Positions 1-10,660 of a DNA stretch of 64,000 nucleotides are shown one piece after another. Position 1 is the stretch's first letter, and every line of letters begins with the position of its first letter. Origin of the DNA: Tolypeutes matacus (taxonomy: Eukaryota > Chordata > Mammalia > Cingulata > Chlamyphoridae); NCBI GenBank assembly GCA_026826555.1, contig JAKSZT010054334.1:29546447-29610446 (forward strand). The letters are read 5' to 3'. The notes beneath the pieces are model-generated. The model did not search any database. It saw only the letters and a list, made by a program, of their open reading frames with translations, and was not told where the DNA came from. Made by a program: the position numbers and the translations under genes.

Positions 1-2760
1 GAGTTCGTTTCTGCATTCTCAATTCTATTCCACTTAACGATGTGTCTATCCTTATGCCAGTACCATGCTGTTTGACCACTGTAGCTTTGTAATATGTTTT
101 AAGGGCAGGCAGTGAAATTCCTCCCACGTCACTCTTCTTTTTTAGGATGTTTTTGGCTATTCAGGTGAACTTTCCCTTCCAAATGAATTTGGTAATTGCC
201 TTTTCTAATTCTGTAAAGTAGGCTGTTGGAATTTTGATTGGTATTGCATTGAATCTATAAATCAGTTTGGGTAAGACTGACATCTTCCTTATATTTATTC
301 TTCCAACCCTTGAACATGAAATGTCTTTCCATATATTGAGAGCTTTTAAAATTTCTTTTAGCATTGTTTTGTAGTTTTCTGTATATAGGTCCTGTACTTC
401 TTTGGTTAAATTAATCCCTAGGTATTTGAGTCTTTTTGTTGCTATTGTAAATGGAATTTCCCCCCTTATTTCCTCCTCATATTGTTCAGTACTAGTGTAC
501 AAAAACATTACTGATTTCACATGTTGATCTTGTATCCTGACACTTTGCTGAACTCATTTATTAGCTCAAGTATTTTTGCCGTGGATACTTCAGACTTTTC
601 TAAATACAGGATCATGTCATCTGCAAACAGTGAGAGTTTTACTTCCTCTTTTCCTATTTTGGATGCCTTTAATTTTTTTTTCTTTTCTAATTGTCCTAGC
701 TAGAACTTCTAATACAATATTGAATAACAATGGTGACAATCGGCATCTTTGTCTTGTTCTGGATCTTAGAGGGAAAGATTTCAACCTTTCCCCATTGAGT
801 ATGATGTTGGCTGTGGGTTTTTCATATATACCTTTTTATCATATTGAGGAATTTTCCTTCTATTCCTATCTTTTGAAGTGTTTTATCAAAAAAGGATGCT
901 GGATTTTGTCAAATGCCTTTTCTGTGTCAATTGAGATGATCATGTGTTTTTTTCCTTCAAAATTTGTTAATGTGGTGTATTACGTTGATTGGTTTTCTTA
1001 TGTTGAATGAGACTTGCACACCAGGAATAAATTCCACTTGGTTGTCATGTATAAATCTTTTGATATGCCATTGGATTCGATTTGCAAGTATTTCGCTGAG
1101 AATTTTTGCATCTATGTTCATTAGAGAGATTGGTCAGTAGTTTTATTTTCTTTCAATATCTTTATCTGGCTTTGGTATTAGGGTGATATTGGCTTTATAA
1201 AATGTGTCAGATAATTTTCCCTGCTCCTCAATTTTTTTGGAAGAGTTTAAACAGGATTAGTGTTAATTCTTTTTGAAATGCTTAGCAGAACTCACCAGTG
1301 AGGCCATCTGGTCCTGGACTTTTCTTTGCTGGGAGATTTTTGATGATGGAGTCAATCTTTTTAAATGTGATTGGTTTGTTAAGTTCTTATATTTATTGTA
1401 GCATCAGTGTAAGTGTTTGTGTATTTCTAGGAATTTTTCCATTTCATCTAGGTTGTCTTGTTTGTTGGTGTACAGTTTCTCATAATATCTCCTTATGATC
1501 CTTTTTATTTCTGTGGGATCAGTCATTACTTCTCCCTTTCATTTCTGATTGTATTCATTTGCATCTTCTCTCTGTTTTTCTTTGTTAGTCTAGCTAGTGG
1601 TTTGTCAATTTTATTTATCTTCTCAATGAACCATATTTTGGTTTTGTTGATTTTCTCTATTGTTTTTTTATTCTCAATTTCATTTATTTCTGCTCTAATC
1701 TTTATTATTTCTTTCCTTCTGCTTGCTTTGTGATTGGATTGTTGTTCTTTTCCTATTTCTCTTGTTGTTCAGTTAAATATTTGAGTTTAGCTCTTTCTTC
1801 TTTTTTAATATAGGCATTTAAGGGCTATAAATTTCCCTCTTAGGACTGCCTTTGCTGTATCCCATAAGTTTTGATAAGTTGTGTTCTCATTTTCATTTGT
1901 CTCAATATATTTAATAATTTCACTTGTCATTTCTTCTTTGAACCACTGATTATTTAGGAATGTGTTGTTCTGCCTCCACACATTTGTGAATTTACTTTTT
2001 TACTATATATTATTGATTTCCAGTTTCATTCCATTATGATCTGAGAAGGTGCTTTGTATAATTTCTATCTTTTTATATTTATTGAGAGCTGTGTTGTGCC
2101 CTAACATGTGGCCTGCCCTGGAAAAAGATCCATGGGCACTTGAGAAGAATGTGTAACCCTCTGAGTTTGGATGCAGCATTCTGTACATGTGTGTTAGGTC
2201 TAACTCATTTATCATATTGTTCAAGTTCTCTGTTTCCTTGTTGATCTTCTGTCTAGTTGTTCTATGTAATAATGTGAGTGGGTTGTTAAAGTCTCCAATG
2301 ATTATTGTAGAGATGTTTATTTCTCCCTTCAGTTTTGCCAGAGTTTGTCTCATGTATTTTAGGGCATCCTGGTTAGGTGCATAGATATTTATGACTGTTA
2401 TATCTTCCTGTTGGATTGTCCCTTTTATTAATATATAATGGCCTTTTGTATCTCTTATATGTTTTTGCATTTAAAATCTGTTTTGTCTGATATTAGTATA
2501 GCTACCCCTGCTCTTTTTTGGTTATTATTTGCATGGAGTATCTTCTTCCAGCTTTTCACTTTCAGTCAGTTTGTATCACTAGGTTTAAGGTGAGTTTCTT
2601 GTAAGCAGCATATGGATGGCTCATGTTTTTTTATCCATTCTGTCAGCCTGTATCTTTTGACTGGGGAGTTTAATTCATTCACATTCAACGATATTACTGT
2701 AATTATGCATTATTTACTTCCACCATTTTATACTCTGGTTTTGATATGTAGTATCATATT
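1..2760 (-). pseudogene. L1 ORF2 (endonuclease / reverse transcriptase), degraded, 3' end outside window
   Basis: ORF2p supplies the endonuclease and reverse transcriptase for target-primed reverse transcription. Near 2700-2640 the minus strand encodes the N-terminal LNVNxLNSPxKR-like endonuclease start. 2470-2003 is open for 155 codons and includes an IIGDFN catalytic-type motif and a C-terminal FSDHNGMKLEI motif typical of the AP-like endonuclease end. The RT signature FADDM is encoded near 635-615. Bases 520-161 are open for 119 codons across the region after the RT, ending in the FIWKGK motif. Stops and shifts separate these blocks. Known family length is about 1,250-1,280 codons; roughly the first 70% is here. 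No function is expected. Confidence 0.88.
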
Positions 2761-3075
2761 TTTGTCTGTCTTTTTACTCTTTTGGTTATTGTTCCTCTAT
2801 TCTTTCTTCTATACTCTCTTTCAGGCCTCTTTCTCCTCTCTTTTTATTTCAGGTTCTAAGGCTTCCTTTAATATTTCCCGCAAAGGTGGATTCTTTTTTG
2901 CAAACTCTCTTAGTTTCTGTTTGTTTGTGAATATTTTATACTCACTCTCATATTTGAATGACAGTTTTGCTGGATAAAGAATTCATGGCTAGCAGTTTTT
3001 CTTTCAGTGTCCTAATTTTATCATACCACTGTTTTCTTGCCTCTATGATTTCTGAAGAGAAATCTGTGCTAAGTC

Positions 3076-3723
3076 TTAATGGACATCCCTTGTTGTGATG
3101 GTTTTCTTCTTACTTGCTTCTCTGAGAATTTTCTCTTTATTTTTGACATTTGACATTCTGAGTACTATGTGTCTTGGAGTAAGTTTATTCAGGTTTATTC
3201 TGATTGGGGTATGGTGTGCTTCTTGGACATATAAGTTCCTTTCTTTCATGAGACTTGGGAAATTTTCAGCTACTATTTTCTCAAATACTCTTTCTGCCCC
3301 TTTTCCCTTCTCTTCTCCTTCTGGAACTCCCATGACATGTATGTTGTTGTGTTTCATGTTGTCACTCAACTCTCTGAGCCCCTGCTCAATTTTTTCCATT
3401 CTTTTCTCTCTTGAATTTCAGCTGTTCATCTTCTGTATCACTTATTCTTTCTTCTATCATTTTGAGTCTGCTATTGTATGCCTCTAATATGTTTTTGATC
3501 TCACCTATTGTGTCTTTCATTCCTATGAGCTCTGTTACTTTTCTGTTCAGGATTTCAATTCTTCTTTGTGCTCACTCAATGTCTTCTTGATGTCATTTAC
3601 TTCTTTAGTGATATTGTCTTTCAACTCAATTTGATTTTGGAAATTTGTGCATATCTTGCTAATTAGTTATCTCAAATCCTGTGTTTCTTTTGGGGCTTTG
3701 ATATATTCCTTTTCTTGGGCCAT
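3076..3723 (-). pseudogene. L1 ORF1 (RNA-binding chaperone), degraded
   Basis: ORF1p is the trimeric coiled-coil RNA-binding protein that coats L1 RNA. A likely start ATG is at 3723, followed by a short frame that stops after about 18 codons. The same early stop position, after a DLR motif, appears in the L1 at 57193-57393. The best preserved part is 3399-3076 (107 codons), which reads through the end of the coiled coil, the RRM-like domain (NNIHVMGVPEGEE) and the C-terminal domain (RHIVLRMSNVKNKEKIL). The order 5'UTR, ORF1, ORF2 on the minus strand supports one contiguous element. Non-functional because of stops. Confidence 0.85.
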
Positions 3724-4717
3724 GTCTTCCATTTTCTTTAGTATGGCTCATAATTTTTTTGCTGATGTCTAGGCATCTGAGTAAAATGTATTTTACTCAG
3801 ATGCTCAATTTCTTTCTCTTTTGTAGGGATTTAGTGGTGGGAGGCTGTGTGTTATCACTGCTCTTTGATTCTTGGCTTGGCCTGGATTGTTAGGATTGTC
3901 CCTGCTAGTTGCTCAAAACTGGGCTCTGGACCCAGTAATTGGTTGCAGACCTGCTTCCTAGGGCCTTGGGGAGGGAAGCTATAAAGGCCAGAAAAAGTCT
4001 CTCTTACTTATTTTTAATTTTCTCACATGCACTTCCTTGGTCTGCCAGCAGATGACACTCTTTGGCAGCTCTCAGTTCAGTGCCTGGTGAGAGTATATTT
4101 GTTGCAACACAGACCAGACTGGATCAATGTGATGGAGCTTCCTGCCTGGAGGCTAAGAGCCTTATAATTCAAACATTCTCAGAGACAATTCTCCAGCCCT
4201 CTCTAACAGTCTCCTCCTTTCCCCAGGTAGGAAATACTTCCACTCCCCTCTGAGTCCTCCACAATCAATCCAGGTTAGTAGAAAAGGAGATTGGGAGGGT
4301 TGTATATCTTTACCTCCTTGCTGGCTCCCAAGGCAAACAATGGCATGGCCCCACCCACCCTGGAAGGGTTCCTGGGCCACAGCAGACCAAATTTGTGAGT
4401 CAAAAGCTAAGACAGCCTTAGACTATGTCTTTCTCTCTCCCCTTTCCTGGGGTGGTGGATCCCCAGAGTCCCCTTTGTCTGTAGCTGCAGGCCCAGATAA
4501 CTGAGAATTCTAAAGTGTCTTTGTTTGGGGAGGGTGCTGGCAGCAGCAGCCACTGGTTTCAACTCACAGTTTTGTTATGATTCTCCTCCCTTTCTCCTCT
4601 GGGAGGTGTTCAGCCTTTGCCTGGTGTCCTAAACCTTAGAAGATCTTTTTTCAGGCTGTTCAGCCAATCTTCTAGCTATTTTTCTGGAGGAGAAGAGAGT
4701 CCCGTGTCTTTCTAGTC
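3724..4717 (-). promoter_or_regulatory. L1 5'UTR (type A), probable internal promoter relic
   Basis: This segment lies upstream of ORF1 in the minus-strand L1. It is clearly more GC-rich than the body, as expected for an L1 internal promoter. It shows no obvious similarity to the 5'UTR at 56648-57110. Two overlapping 60-70 codon frames at 4062-4380 are incidental. Promoter activity is inferred only from position in the family. Confidence 0.6.
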
Positions 4718-4721
4718 CACC

Positions 4722-4770
<49 letters not shown>
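4718..4770. repeat. Compound microsatellite (TA)n(CA)n(TA)n at an L1 inversion junction
   Basis: An alternating TA run, then CA, then TA, sits exactly between the 5' end of the minus-strand L1 and the plus-strand L1 3' tail. It may have grown from AT-rich 3'UTR sequence, since related 3'UTRs here have AT-rich dinucleotide stretches just upstream of the same tail motif. Confidence 0.9.
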
Positions 4771-4771
<1 letters not shown>

Positions 4772-4867
4772 TTTATGTAACATTTATGTAATCTAAATAG
4801 CTTAAAAAAAATTAAAAAGTATATAAAAAATAAATGCACATTAGCCAAAAAAAAAAAAAAAAAAAAA
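4771..4867 (+). mobile_element. L1 3' end with poly(A), sense part of a twin-primed insertion
   Basis: The motif AACATTTATGTAATCTAA at 4779-4796 recurs exactly, in reverse complement, near the 3' end of the minus-strand L1 3'UTR at 43790-44310. A poly(A) run fills 4847-4867, with AATAAA about 20 bases upstream. Direction is therefore plus, opposite to the L1 body immediately to the left. Confidence 0.8.
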
Positions 4868-6850
4868 GATTATCTCACCCTATTTTAATTTTTCATTTGC
4901 ATATCTGTCTCCTACACCTTTTGAATTTGTAGAGGGATTCAGTGCCAGGTGAATTCCTTTTTTTGGCCCATTTTTCTTTCTTTTTTTTTTTTTGCTTGTT
5001 AGATGTAGTACCTTTTTGTCACAAGATCTGTAAATGTTTTCCTAGTTTATCATTTTTATTTTGACTTTGTTTATAGTAGATTTGCACCATGTGTTTTAAT
5101 TTTCTGAGGTCAAAATATGTCTCTTTTAAATGTATGTCTGCAGACAATTATGTTTCATCGGAGCATTTTCTGTACCTCAAGCTTGTGAAAATACTTTAAT
5201 TTTTCCAATTTTTAGAAACTTTAAAAATATTTTGCATTTAAATTTTATCCATCTGGAATTCATTTTGGCATATGGTATGAGGAAGATGAGCTAGCTTGTT
5301 TTCTTCTAGACAGAGAGCCAATTATGCCAGCAACATTTATTAATAATCCAATAATTTCCCACAGAATTAAAATGGCCACTTTTGTGGATTTATTTCTGGA
5401 CTTTGTAATTTGTTCTATATATCTGTTTGTCTATTCCTGTGTCAGTGCCAGAGTGTTTTGATCCCAGTGGTTTTATAGGAAGTTTAAATATCTGGTAAGG
5501 TACATATTCCTCTTACTACTTTTCTTTGATCATAATTTTCTTTGCTGTCATAGAAATTTATTTTATCTATTTCCTCTCAAAAACACAGCAGAACATTATC
5601 AAAATTAGTGGTTAATTATAAAAAAATTAATCTAATTGCAATTATATTAAATAATATTGATTGAGTTGAATTAAAAAAAATGCCACTTTTTTGTAGGTAA
5701 TGCTTGGGTATTTGTGCATTCTTTAGAATATTTTTGTTTGCTCTCTTAAATAACTTTCTAACATTGAATTTTTCCACCAGTTTATTATTTATTAATTTTT
5801 TTTTTAGTTTTAACTTTTATTGTGAAGTAATTATCTATACAAATCATGAATATGCATTTTAGTGAGTTACAGTGCAATAACTTTATGATTTTAGCCAGCA
5901 TTTCCTTGATTGCTATTGAGGTTGGGCACTTTTCAAACATTTATTGCCTTCTTGGTTATCCTTTTTTGAATATCTTCTTTTTGTTTATCTTTTTCTGGTT
6001 ACCCTTTTTTGTCAGATTCCTGTTCAAGTCTATCAGGTTGTTTCTCTTTAACATTGATGTGTAGTAGCTCTTTATATAGTCAGGGGATGAGCCCTTTGTT
6101 GGTTATATGCGTTGCAATAGCTTCTCCAAATGTCTGTGACTTGCCCTTTTACTTTTTAAATGGGGGTTTTTCAACAAAAGTTTCTTAATTCCAATGTAAT
6201 CTAATTTATCGGTCTTTTTCTTTGTCAGTAGTATTTTTTATATTCACTTGAAATTACTCCAAGGTCCTAAAAATATGTATAACTTTTTTATCTAGGAATT
6301 CTGTTTTGCATTTCACATTTAATTCTTACTTTCCCCTGAAAGTGATTCTGTATATGGTTTGAGGTAGGAATCTAGTTTCATTTATTTGGTTTCCATTTGA
6401 TTATTCAGTTGACCTAGAATCATTTATTGAAAGACTCTCCTTTTTCCCTGGTGCTCTGTAGTGCCATTTTTATTATAAATCAAATGATCATATATGTGTG
6501 ACTCTCTTTCTGGACACTTTGTTGTGTTTATCTACTTGTCTGTCCTTGAGGCAATACCATACTGTATTAGTTACTGCAGCTGTATAGCTGGTAAGTCCCC
6601 CCACCTTGCTCTTCATCTTGGATATTTTTGTTCTTTTGCATTTAATATGGAGTTTAGATTAACAATTTCTACCGAAGAATTGTAGAGATTTGAATTCACA
6701 GACAAATTTTGACTCCATAGTAAATTTTTGAAGAATTGGCATCTTTATAACACTGAGTTTTTCAGTTCATGAAAATGATATATCCCTTCATTTATCTGGG
6801 CCTGTTTATTTTTAAAAATTTCTACATACAATCATATCATTGTAAATAGG
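4868..6850 (-). mobile_element. Old L1 (L1M-type) fragments, antisense
   Basis: The plus strand reads as the reverse complement of mammalian L1 ORF2 and 3' sequence. Examples are the segments around 5330-5480 (TTTATTTCTGGACTTTG) and 6420-6600, which resemble the antisense of the ORF2 C-terminal region, and 6060-6160, which resembles the antisense of the GFSFCQP-type downstream region. Divergence is high and there are probably several fragments rather than one. Hydrophobic open frames here come from the T-rich antisense strand. Confidence 0.7.
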
Positions 6851-7080
6851 ATATGTGTGACTATTTTAGATGAGGGGGACAGGGAAGGCTTTTCTGTGGG
6901 GAGGATATTTAGAGGAAACCTTGTGTCTCAAAACAGACCAGAAGATCCTTTAAAAATATGTCTGATCTGTGATGAACTTGATTTTATTCCTTCTTACTTC
7001 ATATTTATTGTTTACTTTTTCCTTTTCATTTCCTTATTTTTGTTGGCTTGCTAATATTTCTTTCTTTCCTTTTTAGCTCC
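6851..7080. other. Unassigned sequence between L1 fragments
   Basis: No clear repeat or gene signal. A 65-codon frame ending in a hydrophobic stretch has no recognisable domain. Confidence 0.4.
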
Positions 7081-8321
7081 TTGTCTCTTTACAAACTTTA
7101 TTACCATTTAATTTTGACAGATGTATACACCCATGTATCCACCACCACAATAAAGATATAGAACTTTCCTATCACCTCAAAAACTTTGTTCATACCCCTT
7201 TTCAGTCAAGCTCCTGCCTGAACCCATACAACCACTGCTTTGCTTTCTGTCACTATGGATTAGTTTTGCATATTCTAAAATGTCATGTAAATGGAGTCCT
7301 TCGGTATATAGTCTTTTGGTTCTGGTTTATTTTGCTCAGAATAATGTTTTTGAGATGTATCCATGTGTTGCCATGTATCAGTAGTTCATTCTATTTATAG
7401 CTGAATAGTGTCCCATTGTGTGGATATAACACAGTTTGTTTATCCTTTCACCTCCTGATGGGCATTTGGGCCATTCCATCTTTGGGCTGTTATGAATAAA
7501 GCTGTAAATGTTTATGTCAACTTTTTGTATAGATACATGTTTTCATTTCTTTTGGGTAATTATCAAAGAGTATAATTACTGTGTCAAAATGTTCTCCAAC
7601 ATGCTTGTACTATTTTACACTTCTGTAAATAATATATGAGAATTCCAGTTGCTCACATCCATACCAACAATTGATACAGTCAGTAGTTTTGATGTTAGCA
7701 ATTATAGTGGGGTTTTAGTAGTATCTCTAATTAGCATTTCCCTGATGACTAATGATGTTGCTCACCTTTCCATGTGCTTATTATTATCTATACATATATC
7801 TTCTTTTGTGCAGTGCCTTTTCAAATCTATTGATCACATTGTTTCATAATTGGGTTATCTTATTATTGAATTTTAAGAGTTCTTTCTATAATCTGGATAG
7901 TTGTCCTTTTTCAAATATATGTGTTGCAAACAAATTTCCCAGTCTGTGGCTTGGATTTTTTACTTTCTTTTATGGCATCTTTTGAAGAGTAAATATTTTT
8001 TAATTTTTCTAAAGCCCAATTTATCACTTCCTAAAAATTGGTTCATTTTGTGTTTTTTGTGTGTATGTGTGTCCTATTTCAGAAATCTTTGCTTGCTTCA
8101 AGATTTCAAAGGTTTTCTCTTAAGTTTTCTTTTACAATTTTTATAATTTTAAAGTTATATTTAGTTTGATGATACATTTGGAAATTATTTTGCATGTAAT
8201 ATGAGTAAGGGTCAAAGTTCATTTTTTCCCCACACTGATGTCCAGTTGTTCAGTACCTCTTGTTGAAGACTATTTTTCTCCCACTAAGTTACCTTGGTGT
8301 CTTTGTCAAAAAATAACTGAA

Positions 8322-8322
8322 C

Positions 8323-8358
<36 letters not shown>
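8322..8358. repeat. (AT)n microsatellite
   Basis: An AT dinucleotide run with a single GT interruption, inside old L1 sequence. Confidence 0.9.
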
Positions 8359-8430
8359 GGGTCTATATTTGGATTCTCTACTGTGTTTCATTTATTTACA
8401 TGACCATTTTAATACTACTACCATACTATC

Positions 8431-8617
8431 TTTTTTTTTTTTTTTTAAAGATTTTATTTATTTATTCATTTATCTCCCCCTTGCTGCTTGTGCTCGCTGG
8501 GTCAGCTAACCACACCGCACGGGCAGGCTTGCCTTCACCAGGAGGCCCAGGGAACTGAACCCGGGGCCTCCCATATGGTAAACGGGAGCCCTACTGATTG
8601 AGCCACAGCCGCTTCCC
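8431..8617 (-). mobile_element. DAS-type tRNA-derived SINE
   Basis: On the minus strand the order is a tRNA-like head (GGAAGCGGCTGTGGCTCAAT), B-box-like GGTTCAGTTCC, a body, an ATAAATGAATAAATAA-type tail and poly(A), seen here as T from 8431. The 13-base target-site duplication CTACCATACTATC at 8418-8430 and 8618-8630 is exact. Same family as the plus-strand copy at 53471. Confidence 0.93.
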
Positions 8618-9384
8618 CTACCATACTATCTTGACAACTGTAGCTTTGTATAATTAAGTCTTGAAATCAGGTAGTTTATATATCCTCTAGTGTTTTGTTT
8701 TGTTTTTTTTCCCTTGTCAAAATTGTTTTGGCCAGTCTGGTCCTTCACTTTTCTACATGATTTTTAGAATCAATTTGTAAAGCTGCTGCTATTTTGATTG
8801 TAATTGCCTGGAATCTATGGATCAATTTGGGGGAAACTGGCATCTTAAACTTGAATCTTTCATTCCATGAATATGATATATTTCTTCCTTTATTTAAATC
8901 TCCATCAATTTCTCACAGCAAAAGTTTTGTGATTTACAGCATGGAGGTCATGTATATGTATTAAATTTTTATACCCTAATATTTCTTTTTTAAGGTTATT
9001 GTAAACTATATTTAAACATTTTTATTTTCCAATTGTCTACTGGTAGTTTAAAGAAATATAGTTGATTGTTTTACATTTGCTTAGTATCCTGTAACTATAT
9101 ATTCACTTATTAGTTCTAAGGGCTTTTTGCATAGATTCTTCAGGATTTATTATGTATATTATTATGTCATTTACAAGCAAAGAAAGTTTAACTTCTTTCT
9201 TTTGATTTGAATGTATTGTCTTCTTTTTGGCTCATAGTACAGGCCAGTACCTCCAAAATAATGTATTCAGATGGCAAGAACAGATATTCTCAAATTGATC
9301 CCAATATGTGTCACATATTTGTTTTTTTATTTCTACTTTTCTGTGATAAGCATGTATTTCTTATTCAAGAAACCCTAAAAACAA

Positions 9385-10030
9385 TGGAAATGCTGTTCTT
9401 TGAATTTGAGAATGCAAATTCCCAGCTAAAAGTCCTCCCTTCCCCAAGATTTAAATGAGTGGGATAGAATCTTTGGGTTCTTTTTTTTGAGGTAAAGTAC
9501 ATGTATAGTTTTGAAATCTCAGATACTAGTACAGGACTTGGTTTTGTAGGTTATGACTATGAGATTGAAATGTGTATAGACCATGGCAGTGCTGATACAG
9601 TCGTGTTGACACTCTCAAGGATATATGTAGTTTTCCACACAGTGAATTCAATCAGGAACATTGTTATTCCAGTAAGAGACTGAAGCTTGTAAGCTGGCTG
9701 CTCTGCTAGTGGCATTTGGTACCTGAATATAGATAATTACAGTCTCAGTTTCTTTTATTGCAGCCACTATCCCATTGGATTTTTGAATTTGAGAATTCAC
9801 ATTTAAAATATTGTTTAAGATTTAAATGCATCAGATAGAATCTTGAGGGAATTTTTTATTGTGGAGGATGCACTGACTTTGCAGCTATATCCTTCACACC
9901 TACACCTAGAAAGAAGGTATAGTGTCAACAGTAGTGTTCTCACCAGTGACAGACAACTTGACTACAACTGCCTTGCACACGATTATTTTTGGTTTGCACA
10001 AAGTGAATTGCTGAATTTGGGTTTTGTGGC
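9385..10030 (+). repeat. Two diverged tandem copies of an unidentified ~250-bp unit
   Basis: Copy 1 spans about 9391-9665 and copy 2 about 9785-10022. Both open with GAATTTGAGAAT, then share GATTTAAATG followed by AGATAGAATCTT or a near match, and close with CACA(C/A)AGTGAATT. The middle parts align only weakly. I do not recognise the family. It could be an old mobile element or a local duplication. Short frames in each copy look incidental. Confidence 0.5.
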
Positions 10031-10171
10031 CTAAATTCTTTCTTTTTGTAGAGCACCTAATTCTCAAACTTGCTTTTAATGTATGAGCTTTCACCACAGT
10101 TTTCTCAAATCAATGTGATTGTCCATTTATCTTTACTTTTTTTGTCCTTCTGTTCTTGGCATTCCTCTAAG

Positions 10172-10247
10172 ACCTGGGCTGAACGAGACGAGGCATCTGT
10201 GTACAGCTCTCATACAATGCCTAATTCTCCCTGGAAGCCAAGGCAAA
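10172..10247 (+). other. Exon-like segment 1 (76 nt), unproven
   Basis: A long pyrimidine tract ends in CTCTAAG at 10165-10171, and a strong donor GTAAGTGAG starts at 10248. The 76 bases between are richer in GC and CpG than the surroundings and open in the frame beginning ACC (T W A E R D E A S V Y S S H T M P N S P, then W K P R Q). They end with one base of a split codon. The acceptor is AAG, not the preferred CAG. A second exon-like segment at 11902 continues this frame. I cannot name a gene. Chance splice-like sites are common, so treat it as a candidate only. Confidence 0.35.
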
Positions 10248-10479
10248 GTAAGTGAGGGAAAAAATTACCATATATTAACTATTTTAAAATAATTTCTGCC
10301 TAATCTTCATTAGCCTGGCTTCCTAATTTTCATTAAGCTCATCCTGATTTTATTAAGATTCTGACTATTTGCGTACAGAGCTGCCTTACACTTCACATCA
10401 AGATGCCTTTCAGTGGCTCTGTTATATGTTAAAATGGTCTATCTACTTGAACTTGATTTGCCAGTCCACTGTTATGAGT

Positions 10480-10660
10480 TCCTTTTGTGGAGTCAGGAGG
10501 TCTGGGTTTTTGTCCCTGTTCTGCTTTGAACTAATTGTGTGACCCTGTGCAAAACACATAACTTCTTTGGAATTCAGTGTCCTGATTTGTTAGATGAGGA
10601 GGTTGGTCTAGATGATCCCTGAGATCCTTCATAGCTCCAAAGTCTCAGGATTATAAATTG
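10480..10660 (+). mobile_element. MIR SINE
   Basis: It has the MIR core order in plus orientation: the AGGTCTGGGTT region, then ACTAATTGTGTGACCCTGTG, then a CTGATTTGTTAGATGAGGAG-like tail. Old and diverged, with no target-site duplication seen. Confidence 0.75.

Larger units (their letters stand above)
1..4717 (-). mobile_element. L1 retrotransposon, inverted 5' portion (5'UTR, ORF1, most of ORF2)
   Basis: Read on the minus strand, this runs from a roughly 1 kb 5'UTR (4717 to about 3724) through ORF1 and the ORF2 endonuclease and reverse transcriptase, and leaves the window at base 1 inside ORF2 after the RT. Both ORFs carry stops or frame breaks, so it is not active. Its 5' end abuts a TA/CA microsatellite and then a plus-strand L1 3' tail with poly(A) at 4771-4867. 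That is the geometry expected from twin priming (5' inversion). The 5'UTR does not resemble the 5'UTR of the L1 at 56648, so two L1 promoter types are present in this window. The left end and left target-site duplication lie outside the window. Confidence 0.9.
7081..9240 (-). mobile_element. Old L1 (L1M/L1ME-type), antisense, split by a SINE and an AT repeat
   Basis: 7085-7560 matches the antisense of an old L1 3' end: ATGTATACACCCATGTATCC, then the Q-E-Y-F-type region around 7320-7500 that reads as a reverse-complement ORF2 C-terminus. It continues through 8220-8430 and resumes at 8631 directly after the SINE, at the same point in L1 (TACCATACTATC repeated on both sides). The SINE therefore interrupted one continuous L1. 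Confidence 0.75.

Noticed and set aside
521..3487. Many plus-strand open frames rich in Phe, Leu, Ser and Ile that look like membrane proteins
   Set aside because: They are the antisense strand of L1 ORF1 and ORF2. Antisense of Lys/Asn/Glu-rich coding sequence reads as hydrophobic.
8471..8610. tRNA-like A and B boxes as a tRNA gene
   Set aside because: They belong to tRNA-derived SINEs, which lack a complete cloverleaf and end in poly(A).
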